DNA of 64,000 nucleotides from Plotosus lineatus (GCA_024760905.1 CM045734.1:41998564-42062563), one strand, 5' to 3'. Numbered from the stretch's first letter, positions 33,759-48,605 are shown. The notes: a model not told the origin generated them from the sequence alone. Made by a program: numbers and translations.

Positions 33759-33764
33759 AATAAA
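33759..33764 (+). promoter_or_regulatory. ccnh: ccnh polyadenylation signal
   Basis: AATAAA 178 bp after the ccnh stop codon. The 3' UTR would be about 200 bp. Confidence 0.7.
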
Positions 33765-34144
33765 AGCATTTGTACTGTTACTTGTGGTTGTAGAATTTTC
33801 AAATTATTCTGTCTATTTGCACAGGTACGTACAAAAAAAAAAAAAAAAGAGAGAAATCTGTCAGGAATTAAGTTTTTTTTACACACTAATCACTCCACAC
33901 TCCAGTCTGAATCAGTCAGTACGTTGAAGTTTTAATAAGTGCATGCATTCCTTATACACAGTTTGTACTATTGTAAATTTCTTACCACTGTAAACATCTG
34001 ATTTCTTCTTCCCCTGAGGACAAGTCTGGCTTAGGATTTGTCTCAGGGAAGAGTGGAACAACACAAAAAATAAAATATAATATAAAAATAAACAGAAGCA
34101 GGGGAGATAACTCAAATTATATACTCATGATTCCAGCAAGAGAA
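33765..34144. other. ccnh-rasa1 convergent intergenic interval
   Basis: A/T-rich sequence with an A-run at about 33833-33848. I see no gene, transposon end or conserved-looking motif here. Confidence 0.6.
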
Positions 34145-34150
34145 TTTATT
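34145..34150 (-). promoter_or_regulatory. rasa1: rasa1 polyadenylation signal candidate
   Basis: tttatt on the plus strand reads AATAAA on the minus strand, about 0.6 kb after the rasa1 stop. Another candidate lies near 34385. It is about 380 bp from the ccnh signal, so the two 3' UTRs probably do not overlap. Confidence 0.5.
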
Positions 34151-34753
34151 GTTCTGATATAAAATAATCATACTCTCTTTAAAAATCCTGTCTACACCAC
34201 AATCATAAGCAAATTAAAAAAAAAAACAAAAACAAACAAAAACACTAGTTTGAGCACATTTGTGCATATTCATAACCTTGTAAATCAGTCACAAATTACA
34301 GTATAAAAAGCATTATAGCTCATAATCCAGTTATAGAGATCGCTGCGGGCTCGTGTCAGTCGAGTTTTCACATCAAGCACGCTTTTATTTGGCATTGATG
34401 GTTCAATGGTACACGGAGCATTAAGGGTCACTACTGGGAACCATTTAGGTTGAAGAACAAGCAAACAAAAGAAAAAGGAAGAAAAGTACCCATATTATGG
34501 GGCACAGTCAAACAAAGTTGCTGTGGGAATAGCTTAAGTTGTCGGTGTGGGACTTCGGGCCCCAGGCGTTTTGTTTCACTGCTGTAGTTGCATAGTTATC
34601 TTGGCATGATGGAAAAAGAAGGGAAGGGGAAGTGGCTAAATAGTCAGGGATAGAGGTTGCCATGGTAATGAAGGTGGAGCATGCTGGGATCCCACTGGCT
34701 ACTCCATGGAGACGGAGACAGATGGAGTGACAGACAGAGAGCAGGGAATGGAA

Positions 34754-34837
34754 CTACCTGTTGCTGTTGGACTGGGCGTACTGCGCCTGTTTCTGCTGGA
34801 GGAGCTCGGTGATGGCCAGCAGCTTTTTCAACACATG
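34754..34837 (-). CDS. rasa1: rasa1 last coding exon and stop
   Basis: It encodes HVLKKLLAITELLQQKQ, then AQYAQSNSNR and TAG. The last residues differ from human (which ends NDVR), as is usual at this tail. Confidence 0.95.
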   Translation of the reverse strand, partial: HVLKKLLAITELLQQKQAQYAQSNSNR

Positions 34838-37274
34838 CTGCAGACACACAGAGTGGGACAGTATCATGTACACACTCAGAACTCTTCCATTGCTTCTGTG
34901 AAAGAGTATGTTTGCTTTAAGTTGCACACACCTGCTGTGCTCCTCTCTCATTGCTCAAGGTGCGGAGTTCATCTGAATGTGCAGCACAGATCTCGTGCAG
35001 GGCAGCAAGGTCTCGGGACAGATCGGTCCTAAAGTGCTCTGGCGCATCAGGCAGGTCAGGGACATTCTGCAAGTAACAGGAGGAACACGGCAGCTTTATA
35101 ATACATGTTTAAAATTTGGTCGACGTTCCTAAATTAATCTAACCGGATAAGATTTTTTTTTTTCCTGAGACCAACTTGGGAGCTCTAGAAATGGATTCCA
35201 TTTGTCTGTGTTGATGCAATAATTTTGGAGGGAATCAACATAGGATCGCCAAGTTTGCTGTTTGAGTTCTTGTTAGTAGTGAATACAGTGTGATTGTATA
35301 TATGGGTCACCGTGAAGGTCACTTTTCTAGCTTAGACTGCTGGTGTGTGTCTCTGGATCCTTCTTGTCAGTTTTTCATATTTGATGATGGTCTTTCAGGG
35401 GAATAATACCGTTCAACGGAAAAGGTTGCATGGGGCTCGAGTAAAGCTTTCAACATTTAGAAGTTTGGTTTTAAAATTGTAATACTGAGTAAGAGTATTT
35501 ACATTTCAACACACATCCAAGTTTCTTATGAAGATAATCCCTAATTCCCATTTCCAGCAGTTATGGTAACACGGCACAATTGTGATCCATCAATGCTTTT
35601 TTTTCTTTCTTTCTTTTTTTTTTTTTTTGGGGGGGGGGGGGGGGGCAGATGTCACGCGTATTGTACTTTGGGATTCCAGTAACGTTGACCAAGGTGAGTG
35701 TCATTCAGTATGGAAAATATTAAAATACAGGGATCCCTAACTTTCTACGGTTAACTGGTACTGAGATCCTCACGCAACCACCGAATTCCGCAAAGTAGGA
35801 TCACACCCCCCAACGGACGTACATGTATGTGTGTATATAAAATCAATAAATGCATATTCAACGCTATAAATGCTTATAATAACAAACATTCAAAAATAAC
35901 ACCCAAGATGTAAATAAAATAAATACACATAAAGATGTGCACCTCACATGAGAATGTAACTAGTTTTGATGGGAGGTTTTTGGGTTGTTTTTTGCATATA
36001 ATTGGCCTTGTTTTTGCAGCATTTTCCATAACTTTCCCCCTATTCTTCCTTATTTTTTTAATTCAATGATTTAAAAAAAAAAAAAAAAAAACACGCAATG
36101 CACTGAAGCTGCATGAATTGAAGCGCCAAGTGATCCCTGTATACAGTATGTATTTTATGTACACACGAGTTGTAAATTGAGAACAAATAGGAACATGCAA
36201 ATAGCTTATCTGTAGACATTATTTTGAAGTATTCATTATGGGAAATGTCCTCCCCATGTTTTTCTTTTTTGTATTTCATGTTTTACGACTATATTTCTTC
36301 CACTTTCGTGTCTCGTGAACACATTAGGTATTTGTTACTAAATACCCTTTAGTGTTGAGTCATTTTGTTCCCTCTGTGTCCTGCGTTATCCCACTCACCC
36401 CCAACTCATCCAGAAACATGATCATGCGTTGTTTGTTATTCTTGATGAATGGATTCACTCCTTCCATGTAGGGCTCCTAAACCATAGAATGGAAACCAGA
36501 TAAGTCACTGTAATTATGGTTTCAGTAAATATGAGCCAATGCAAATATGTGTAGCAAAGCAAACCTTGGCTCCAAACTCCACTAGATTGGCCAGATTCTG
36601 GACCGACTTAGCCACAAGAGTGAGCGTTCTGGTTGCAGTTGAAGAAAGAGGATCTACAAAGAAGCACGTGATTAATAACATGAACTGTCAATCTAATTCA
36701 GGGGTGTCAAATCCAAACAAAAGGCTTGACATTTGAGAGCAGTGGTGGTTCTGGGTTACTGAGCCAAAAGTCAGTGGTTCAACCCCCAATACCACCAAGC
36801 TGCCACGGTAGAGCCCCTGAGCCAAGCCCTTAACCCTCAATCACTCAGTTGTATAAAAATGATAAATGCAACTCATTCTGATGCCTGAAATGTAGACATG
36901 AGAAATACGGCTTTTTATTCACTATGAATATTCTGTTTTCCATCTTTTCTGAAACTTGATGCCCACTTTTGCACTTTGTTGTGCTCGTCACCCTTAGGAC
37001 GCCAGTTAGCAGTTATGCTGTATACTGCATTGCATTCTGTTTATTTTGTGATAAAAGTGAGCCAAGTTGATTTGAGTATGACCGCACCACCTGTGTTTCA
37101 CTATTTTATTGTCAAGGACATACATTTGAACAGCGCACAGACCACAGTGCATTAATCTAATGGATTTCTTGGCCTATGAACTTTGTAAATAACAGTTCAA
37201 ATTTTTTGTGTCCCCAAGTAACCAGAATAGTCACTTTAGCCTTCGTGTTCTACATTCGTTTAGCCACAGAGAGA

Positions 37275-37325
<51 letters not shown>

Positions 37326-40300
37326 GGTGTCAGGTGACACAGGTGACAAAGCTACTACTGTATAATATTATTGAACTGTTGTTCCCAGATTATTCTATAT
37401 GAGTATCATGGTTCAAGGGCTGTCTTGTCAGAATATCCAGGACAACTGCATTAATCAAAATATCAGGAAACTCACTTTGAACCCAGTATGTTTGATTATT
37501 TTCACCAGTAGCCCATCATGAGAGAGACACCCAGACAAACAAAAGGAGTGAAAAGTGAGTGAGAAAATACTACAAGAACAAGATGCATTCAAACACATTC
37601 AGATTTTACTATGCCAGTGAATGGACATTATCTGATTTGTCCTCATTGCACAATCAGTGTTTCATCCAGTCAAGGTTTAACACCTGCTCAAAATATCAAC
37701 AAATGATGAACACTAGGTGTTTATAAGAAGAGAGTAACATTTATTGACATGCTACTTTAGTATGTGGTTTGGGATGCAGCCTAACATTATTTCAGAATGC
37801 GTACAGCCTTGGCACTCAGAGCTGTGAGATTAATCTTCTCAGTGGTGAAACAAGACTGCACAAGCCACATTAAAAAAGCATTTTCACTGGTAGCTTGCAG
37901 CAGCAATTTATTTTTACCACAGAGGGCAAAATTCAAAACCTGACATCCTGTATTTTAAAGCAGTAGCTCATTTTATGTAAGCTGTTGTACTCACCAGAGA
38001 TGATGTTGAACATCCTGGGGTTGAGAATGGCAGGGCAGATCAAACGCAGGAAGACAAAACCACTGCACACAGACAGAAACGGAAGCAATTTGCTCAGTCA
38101 AAAAAAAAAACACCTGAGAAAGGCTGTTGAAAGAGAAAAACAGCTGGGACGTGGTGGCTTCACCTCACAACTCTGGTCCGCATTGTAGTGTTTGTGGGCC
38201 ATTTCTGCTGCACAGACTTCTGCAGGCACCCGTATATAAACCTCAGAGTTCTGACAATACAAAAGGAAAAAGTCTACAAACTGCAAAAAAATCAAATGAG
38301 CTATAAATCCAATTGGTACACATCAGTGCGAGTTTGAGTGTCACTACTTACGAGGGTAAGATCTCGGCAGCCATGAAGATCTTCTCAACCAGCTCAGACA
38401 GAATGATGAGCAGATTGGCCAGGTTCAAATTTACATCCTCATTCTTCTCCAGTTTTGATGGGTTCAGCTTTAAAGCAGAAAGCAGTCAAAATAACTGGAA
38501 CACTGTGACTTGTATTAATCGAGGGGATTCCAAAGTATTGATTACCGATCCACAAAAAAAAAAAAAAAAAAAAAAGTCACTCATACTCAACACACAGGTC
38601 GTCAAATTGCATCATCAGAAATATGCCTTTTCCAAACAGGAGGCAGGTGGCACGGTGACGTAGTGGTTAGCCTGTCCACCTCACAGCAAGTAGGTTCTAG
38701 GTTTAATTACCAAGCTTAGGCGTTTCTGTGTCAAGTATACATGCTCTCCCTGTGCTTGCGTGGGTTTCCCCTAGGTACTCCAGTTTCCTCCCACTATCTA
38801 AAAGACATGCACGTGAGGCTAACTGACAGTTCAAAATTGACAATGGATGCGTATGTGTTGCTCTGCAGAGATGGGCTCCAGCCTAACAGGATTAGGTAGT
38901 TTGGCAAATGAGTGAATGACTACACAGGTAGTTGTGGCTCAGTGGTTATGGCTTTGGGGTTCAAGGTTCCGTAGCACCATGCTTGCTGCCCCTGTTCGGC
39001 ATTTGAGCAAGCCTTTTAACCCGCAACTGCACACTTGCATAAATGAGAAATGCACATCCTTCTGGATAAGCTCATCCGTCAATACCCTTAAATAGAAAGT
39101 AAAGAGACAGTAAAACCGAATAGCATCCCTTTCATGTAATTATGATTACCACAGTGGGTACAACCGCATTCCACCACATATTGAAGTACATAAAGCAAAG
39201 CACCCAAATCAACTATAAGTAATGTAATTCAAGTAATGCCTGCAGAATGGACTGAATGAACTACTTGCATATTGCAGTTAATGTCACCAGAAAACCAATG
39301 AGTAAACAGTCAAAAATTCATAATTAAAATTAATGACTAGTATAATAAACACACATGTTCACTGATCTTTTACATGTTATGGTTACTTGAACACACGCAT
39401 GGGCTTCATGCTTTTCTGGAATAGTGTACGAGTAGTACCTGTAATTGCACCTCCACTCCACTAGTTGGCAGTGGCCCTCTCGTTGTCACACTATGGTGTA
39501 GCGGTTTTTCACACGAGCAAACAATAACAAGTGCAGTGAACAACCCCTCAAGAACCAACACCGAAAACTTTGTCATAGGAATGAAGAGAAAGGTGGAGAG
39601 TGACTGAGATATGAAGACATAAATAAGTTGAATGAGTTTAAATAAGGATGTGGTAGTTTTTTTTTATTTCAGGCACATTGGTGCACTTTAAATCTTTTCT
39701 GTTACAGATTAAAAAACAATGTTAATAGTTTTTCTTTATTGTAAGTTGAACTATATTTCTTTCTTTTTCGTTTTTAATGTTAATAAAGATACAATTTTAT
39801 GCAGAGGTGTACTAATAATTTTATAGGCAAATAATACTATTTATAGGCGGTGATGGGGTGTGAAATGTTTTTTTTCTTCCTAGAGGGGGCGCCACAGAAA
39901 CTAATTCAGAAGCACCGGTATAAGATGAAAAATTGAAGATGAAGTTGAACTTCTATTTATCTAATTAGATCACAACATTAGATCTACTGGAAAGTTCCTG
40001 TCTAGAAACCTAATGACTATCATAACATTACTTTAGTACAAATTCTGTAAGCTCTCAATCGCATGAATTTATATCGCTCATGGGAAAGTAATAACTTGGT
40101 AGGACTGTGCACTGATGGACTGCAGACAGACAAAAACAATTGACGAAACTGATCAAAAATTGGTATGTTGCAATACCTTCCATGTAGCTCACATAAAAGG
40201 TATTAAAAACTAAAAGCATACAATTACATGACAGACATGTACTTATGGTCTGTCTGTCTTCCTTTCGGCTTTTTCCCTTTTACTCGGGAGTCGCCACAGC

Positions 40301-43300
40301 GAATCATCTGATTCGCATATTTGATGTGGCAGAGGTTTTTACATCGGATGCCCTTCCTGTCACAACCCTTTTTAGCAAGGGACAGAAACACGCTGACGAC
40401 TTTGCAGCTACTCGTTACGAAAGTCAGCAATGGTTCTTTTACATACCTCTCACCATAGACGGTGAGATACATGGCCTGCCTTTGATAACCCAGTTAGCTG
40501 CACTGGGGGGGGGACAGTGACAACCTTGTGGAGAGTGGGACACATTTCCTATAATACAGAGGTGTGAAACTCATGCCACAAAGGGCCATGTGGTTGCAGG
40601 TTGCATACCTGACTCACTCATTTCAACAAACTATCTCAGTCATCAGGCAGTTGATTGGTCAATCTGTGTGCTCTGTACAGAGACCGACCAATCATCGGCC
40701 TGAAGGCAAAGTCAGGTGTGCTGCTGCTTGGTTGAAACAAAAAATTGCAGCCACATGGCCATTTGTGGCACAAGTCGGACATGTGTGCTGTAATACATTA
40801 GATATTTGGCTGGCAGTGTGTTGATAGTAATGCAATACTATCAACACACTGCCAGCCAAATATCTAATGTATTAATGTATGTGTCAAATCTGATAATTTA
40901 ATCTGTCCATATTCTTCTTTCTTTTCCTTTCGGCTTTTCCCTTCAGGGGTCGCCACAGCGAATCATCTGCCTCCATCTCACCCTATCCTTTGCATCATCT
41001 TCTCTTACACCAACGACCTTCATGTCCTCCTTCACCACATCCATGAATCGTCTCTTTGGTCTTCCTCTAGGCCTTCTGCCTGGTAGTTCCAGCCTCAGCA
41101 TCCCACTACCAATATACTCACTATCCCTCCTCTGTACATGTCCAAACCATCTCAATCTAGCCTCTCTGACTTTGTCTCCAAAACATCTTACATGTGCTGT
41201 CCCTCTGATGTGCTCATTCCTGATCCTATCCATCCTCGTTACTCCCAAAGAGAACCTCAACATTTTCATCTCTGCTACCTCCAGCTCTGCCTCCTGTCTT
41301 TTCCCCAGGGCCACTGTTTCTAACCCATACAACATCGCTGGCCTCAACACCGTCTTGTACACTTTTCCTTTCAAATCTGTCCATATTCTAAAAGTTTAAT
41401 TTTTTTTTTTTTCCTGAAATGAATTCTGATAAACATAAATTACACTGATAAACTACTTTCACAGTTAAAATAGTACAACTGAAGATGGCTGACGGACGCC
41501 ACAAAACACCCATAAACAAAATATGCGACAAACCTCGCAGGACTGCTTGCTTTCCATAATCTTAAGAATAGTGTCTTTGATGGCATGATGGACAAAGGGC
41601 GTAGCTGTAGCCTTCATGTACTGCTCCATCAGCGTGCTAGCCAGTGTGGTGGCACGGAACAGAGTTGTGGCTTCATCTGGACATAGACATTACACGCTTC
41701 TGTCATTCAACATTCTCACTTGCCGCATACACTGTATTGTGAAGGTGTTTTGTGTGCAACCGAAAGGCAGAAAACTGTACCTTCCATGTTGATCTCTCTG
41801 TCATTTAGAGTCCTGAGTAGGGGAGCTTCTGCTTTCTCGTGTCTGAAGATCCTGAGCAGGATGCTGGCCAGTAGAGTGCGGTCCTGCCCACATACGTGAG
41901 CCAGTGCATAGATCACATGAAAATCTTTTTGTATAATCACCTGAGTACAGAAGAATGGCCAAATGAGGACCACAATAAAAAATGAGACTGTCCACTACTC
42001 CATCTGCCACTTTAAAGCATACCAATCTGAAGCTGACATCATCAGTGCAATCTAATCAGACATAGCAAACACTTGATTTAATACTCATGTTTTAAATTAT
42101 TACTTCTCTGAATTCCGTATACTCTTCCTCTGGCATGATTTTCTCCAAGGAATACCGTGCCCGCACTCGCAAGGAGCCCGGCTCTATTCCCTTCAGAGGC
42201 ACATGAGAGCTCAACGGGAACCATTCATCAATCATCTGCCCCTTGTGCAACCGACTCAGAAGGCAACGCATGAACACTGCACAAATATAAACAGTCATGC
42301 TGTTTAAATCAAATCAGATCAACATACAACATTCATGTTACAAGCCTCATTGTTCAGTTCCGACTTTGGATTTGTTGATCTTAAGCGCTCATAATTTAAA
42401 AAGTGGCCTGTAGCTAACTGCTATTAAAAAAAAGGATATCTGCACCAAATCTGCATGTGTGCATACACTGATTAAAACCAGCGTGTTAGTAGCTAATGTA
42501 TGCATCACATTTCACATCAAACAGTTCATTATCTGAATATAAGAAGCCATTCTTGATTTCGATTCTGACTGTGATGCTCTCCTCCACTGGTTTTCCCAAA
42601 GCTACTGCTGTTGACAATAAAGCATGTGGCTTCTGGTAATGGCTGATAATGACAGCACTCCACACATCATGTAGACAAAAAGTCCTACAATTCAGGTTTG
42701 ACCACTCTCATTCATCATGCATAGACATGAATCGGATGTGGCTCTTACTGCGGATCGTGATTTAGAGAGGGACATTTGTGTGTCCACATAAGTGCACAGA
42801 AATCTGGGACGGAACGGGACAAGTCCTGTAATATCATGTCGATTCTGGAAAAACAAAACTAGTTCTTCAATACAATGGCCTCTATAATGAAGGAGGACAG
42901 TAGATCGGAGTTGCAAGCACTCAATGATAAATTTACAAACCCCGTTTGCAGAGAGCTGTGCATTTAGTTTTTATATTGGCAACAATTACTCAATAACATA
43001 TTTCTTTTAAAAGCTTCTAGAGTTGATGGAAGAAAATGAGAAGGAGAGCACTGAGGTTTCATATGTCCTGTCTGCTGCTGGACAGAATTCAAATACAATT
43101 GGCCCCCTACTTACAAAATGAATCCGTTCCAGCGCCTTTTTCGTAATGCGGGAGTTTCGTAAGTAGGGGCGCATTTTACATGTTAAATGCCTGACTCGTT
43201 CCAAGGCTCAAAAGACAACCACATAAACCCTTTAAAAATGATAAAAGTACACCAATTTTGTATGAAATATGTGTTAAAAGTAAAAGAAAATTATTTATTA

Positions 43301-43740
43301 AACTATTTAAACATTTTATTAACATATTAAACCTTTTAATTAACATATTTATTAATTAAACCATGATTAAACATTTTTTATTAACACACACACATACACA
43401 AACCTGTCTATCTCTCACACAAACACACACAGATAATACAGTATACACATTAAATGTTTATTGTGGCGCTGTGGGCCACGCCCACAAGCAGGACACAAGG
43501 AGCATTTTAAGACTTGGAATTCAAAGCACATTCCCTGCTTGCAGAGCGGAGGTCCAAATTCAGCTTTAACTTGATTCCTTGAGGGATCGGAGGTCCAGAT
43601 GAAGCACGTTTTGCTCACATGAGCCACATTTATTAAACATTTACTGAATTAAACAACTTAAAAAAAATAAACTAAAAACTAAAGAGTTAAGCCTCCTTCT
43701 GTCTCTCTCTTTTTCTCTCTCACACACATGCACGTGCACA

Positions 43741-43780
<40 letters not shown>

Positions 43781-46417
43781 GCGCAGCTGACAGAACAATT
43801 CTATTTAAAAGTTTAAATGGACGGGTTGTTTTATTGAAAGCGGAATTACAGTACCTGTTTGAAAGATCAGAGGTCCTCATTCAATATGAACTTGCTTCTT
43901 TGCAAGATCGAAGGTCTTCTCCCATGGAGCACTCTGTTTTAATATTGTGCTGAAATAATCGCCTCTGTCACTCTATTTCGGCTTTAAGGTCTCCTTCTGG
44001 TTCAACATCGTCCCGATTGTAGAGGGGTTTCGGCGATAACGAAATATAACGCCGTATGATCAATCTCAAACAAGCCAGCAGTCTCCTTCATGCGTGTGAC
44101 AAACAGGCAGTTTGGGTGACGTTCAGCTGCGTTATCCCTCCTAGCCAATGGGAGGCCAGCGGGGCGGGATGTTGGGAGACAGCCAATGAGGGAGCAACTC
44201 GCGCATCGTGTGAAATTTTGATTGGAGAATTTGAATTTTGATTGGCGCATTTGTCGGTTTTCGTAAGAGGACGTTGTCTTTGTATCCTGGGGACAAAAAC
44301 TTAGGAAAATGTTTTTCATAACCCAGGGGGTTTCGTAAGTAGGGGGCCAACTGTACTCAGAAAATCCCATCTTCCCACCGGTTCCGTGCTGAGTTGCCAT
44401 TTTACTCAAATGCACTGGAATGTGTGGCAATTTTGTATTTAATCTACAATGCATTAAATCAGCACTATTATTGTTTGATTGGGGCCAGTGGCATAGTGGT
44501 TAGTGAGCTGGGTTCATGATGGGGATGTTGTATGTTTAAATCCCAGTTAGACCCCAACTGTGCTAAGACGCCTGGGCAAGGTCTTAACCACAAGTGTGTC
44601 TCTGTTCACCCAGCAGTATAAATGGGTACCAGTGAAAATATACTGGGAAGGTAACCTGCAATGGACTAGCGTCCCATCCGGGAGGAGTTGTACTCCTGGT
44701 CGCTTCACGATACAGAAACCGGGGATAAGCACCGGCCTGATGAGCCGCTAGGCTCGGGTGTAAAAAGCCCAACAGACTTTACCTTTTTATTATTGTTTGA
44801 TAGATGCTCGACGAATCGTGTCTACTGTCTGCTGGAGGACAGGATTCAAACTCATTCTTAGAAAATCCTACTTTTCCCACAGGTCATGTTTCCCCCTCAC
44901 CTGACACTCAATATTTTTTTTTTTTGGCTCACCCCCAGACCAATTGCTGCACACTTGCCATCTACAAGCAGCCATGTGTCCACACAGTCTTAAAAAGAGA
45001 GAACAGTAAAAAAAATGAATAAATAAAATAAAAACCTGACTTAAGTTAATTCTGGTCGTGAGAATACAGTACGTATTATTATAATTACATCTGTGTGGAC
45101 AGCAGAGGGTGCCAGAGCATAAAGAAAGAATACATCTATAAGGAGTGCTAAAATACTGCAATATATTTTGCATTGTCTGTATGGTATATCGGCAGCTGAA
45201 CTGTTCTTGGCCAACACATGGACAATTTAGTAGTATTTTCTACTGAGCACAGATTAGTATACTCACAAATATCACTTTCTTTGCTCTTCTTAGTTTTGTT
45301 ACTTAGGCTGATTTCAAATCGGTTGATTTCACATGATAAGTCACTGAAAGGATAAAGATTTAGCTTGTTAATAATAGCATCGTTTTTAAGTTTTACAATT
45401 AAGGCTGTAAAGTGTATAAAAAAAAAAATTTAAATTAAAGATCGAGAAAATATATTCCTCCTCACTCAAAGATGAACTCCTCTGTGAAGACTGGGTTCTG
45501 GCCGTCTCTGGGGTGAGTCCTGGCTACATGCACACTGTTTAGGTAGATGTTGCAGTATGGGCTTGTGAAATGCTTGATGGGAAGTTTGTGGGCCTCCTCG
45601 ACATAAAGCACTAAGCTGCTTACCTGAGATGAGAGAATTGAATCACACACACACACACACACACACACACCTATATATAAAAGACATGCTCTGCATACAT
45701 GTCACTGATACGTATGAACTTAAAACAAAGTGCAATCACCACTGAACATGAGAATTCTCTTGTTTCGAGAATGGTCTTTAATTACTCTCCTAACCCTTTC
45801 ACATAAAACCACACGTGCCTATGTGGCAAGACACAGCACAGCATACGAGTGGAGAAGCATCCTCGTGAGGCGGCACTGCTGCTCCCTGTGTACAAATGTG
45901 GTCTCACAAGGATGCCTTTATTCGCCTGTGCACACCATTATTCTCCATTATTATCTTGTCGCCTTCCATTTATTCTAAATATACAGGCTTATAAAGATTA
46001 ATTGTAATCTTTACACAGTAATATGTAAAAATTCCTGGACAGATATATTATAGGACATCAAGGATGTTCTGTCAAAACCTCATATGTGCCACAAACCAAA
46101 TTTTGCAATTAGGAATACAAAAAACCTAATGTCCATATTTTATGTTAGAATTTACCAAAGAAAGGATGGACCTTTTAAAAAAAAAAAAAGTAGTCATGTT
46201 TCCCAAACAAATCTAATGTCCATTCAAGATTAACCTGCAAACCACATCTCTTTTGACCATTAAATATTGGTACTCGATTTCAAGTTTTGACAGAACACTC
46301 AATATGCTTGTTTATACTGAAGATTTTTATTTTATAGTGTAGATTTTTATTAAGACAGTATAAAAGCATTTCAGATTTCCAGCAAAAAAGTGTTTAAAAG
46401 TATAATGTTTATATGTC

Positions 46418-46450
<33 letters not shown>

Positions 46451-48540
46451 AGTGTGTGACACAAAAGACTACTTTTCAGATAAATACACAATTAAGGCTT
46501 CTGGACTTCGCTGCAGAAATAATAAAGGAGGAGTACCAGTGAAATCCTAAATTTGAAGAATTATGACTGACTCTGCTAGGCAAAACTTGCAACAAATTTC
46601 ATCATAAAATGACGCAGATTGTACCTGAGATTACTATTGACTGGATACTGAGTTTGAGTCACTTATTCCTGTTTACTGCTCATTATAGTGTTCTAATAAT
46701 GCAAATCATTTATAAAAACCAAGTCTCATTATTTTTGGAAAGTGTCTTTATGATGCAGCATTTCTTTCCATGTTCCCCAGACTCTTGCACAGTACTGTAT
46801 GTAACAGTTACCCATCTTTCTGTGGATTGGGTGACCACACTGTATTGACAGTGATGTACTGTGAAGTCTTAAAATAGTAGGTCTATAGTTTATAAGAGCT
46901 GACGCTGGAGAAACTGGAGAGAGGGTTATAAAGAGAAAGTATCAGTGATAGATGCTGGTAAATGGGAAATACTACATGAGGTGTGAACTCCTCCACCACC
47001 ACCAGTCAGATGAGTGTTTCATCAGTGAGTTACCTGACGTAGCCGCTTGTTGGAGGAGCCCTGTGCAGGCTGCTTCCTTAGGTTACTGCAGAAGTTTTGT
47101 AAGCATTTCATCCAATCCTGCGAGTTAAAAAAAAAAAAAAAAAAAAGTACCCAGAAGTAAAACCCCATGTATCACATCACATGCAAATGACCAGCCGGAA
47201 GTAAAATACTTTGTATACAGTCTTACTGATTAATACAGTATTAATGTAGTAAAATATAGTAATGATTAAAAAAAACTTTTCAATTTTCACTCTTATTTTT
47301 ATTGATGATAAAATATAAACATTATACAGCATATACTGTTGTAAAGCACTCATTTTAAAGTCTTTTTCAATTATTATTCCAGTACAGTACCTAAGTTAAT
47401 GCTTGTGCGTGAAATTTTATGTTCTGTAGCATGTTTAACAAATGATACCAAAAGGATAAACTTTATTACGCTTCATTTACTTTTACACTGAACTTGGAGT
47501 GACGTCTCCAAGATGGCGCTGTCTAGAGGGCAACGTCGCGTAGTTCTCAGTCAAATTGTTTCTTTGTTCATTTTAATTTGTTTGTTCATTTTTGCGCTAT
47601 GCTCACCTATGATTGGTTGAACCTACTACAGCTATGAGCAGCTTCAGCTTCGGGCAACTAAGCACACAACAACTTCTATCTTGAGCTTATGGCAGATTCA
47701 TGCTAGCAGTTAGCCAGCGGTTACTGGCTAAGCCCAGTTAAGAGTTCTCAGAGGCTTGGTTAGCACTTCTGGCCATACTGCTTGAAAATCTTCAGTCCCT
47801 GCGAAACAAGATGGATGAGCTTCATGCTCAGATCGCAGTGCAGAGGGATCTACAGGACTGTGGTTCTTTGAAACATGGCTCGAGGAGAGTACAGCCGATG
47901 AGGCGACTGCTCCAGCCGGGTACACGGCCTTCATCCCCTGAAATCCCAAGCGCCGGAGTCGTCGTTCGGCCCCTTTGTTACGCTTCTTTGTTAGCTGGGA
48001 TGCGGCTCGCATTGAGCTGCCTACCATGGCATGTTAGCTCCACTAATAGCACGTTAGCTCCGCTAATAGCATGTTAGCTCTGCTTAGTTATACACACCCG
48101 AAGATACTCTGATCTTATAGCTGTAGTAGAGTCGACCGGTCGTAGACGAGCACAGTGCAAAACATGAACAAACAAAACAACAAATAAAACAAATTAAAAC
48201 GAACAAAGAAAAAATTTGACTCCGAGAACTCCGCGACGTCGTCCTCTGGGCAGCTCCATCTTGGAGACGTCACTCCAAGTTCAATGTAAAAGGACATAAA
48301 GAGTACTGTAATAAAGTTTATCCTTTTGGTATCGTTTGTTAAACATGCTACAGAACTAATATTTAATTTAGAATTAATAAACACTTCTTGATATTGTATA
48401 GACGCGAAAACATACAGAAATGAGACAACATGGTAGAAATGAGAGGGGCGTTCCTACTTCGCAGTTTTTCGAATATCACGGCCAGGTCTGGTCTACATTA
48501 TCCGCGATATTCAAGGGATGACTGTATACACGTGTATGTG

Positions 48541-48605
<65 letters not shown>

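Larger units (their letters stand above)
47356..48356. mobile_element. foldback element 1
   Basis: Inverted arms, about 47425-47640 and 48100-48355, share catgtttaacaaatgatacc, cttggagtgacgtctccaag and tactacagct. The loop holds a LINE endonuclease fragment (plus strand) and three 20-bp tandem units at 48029-48088. Confidence 0.8.

Noticed and set aside
48029..48088. CRISPR-like array
   Set aside because: Three contiguous units without spacers in a vertebrate genome; a simple tandem repeat.
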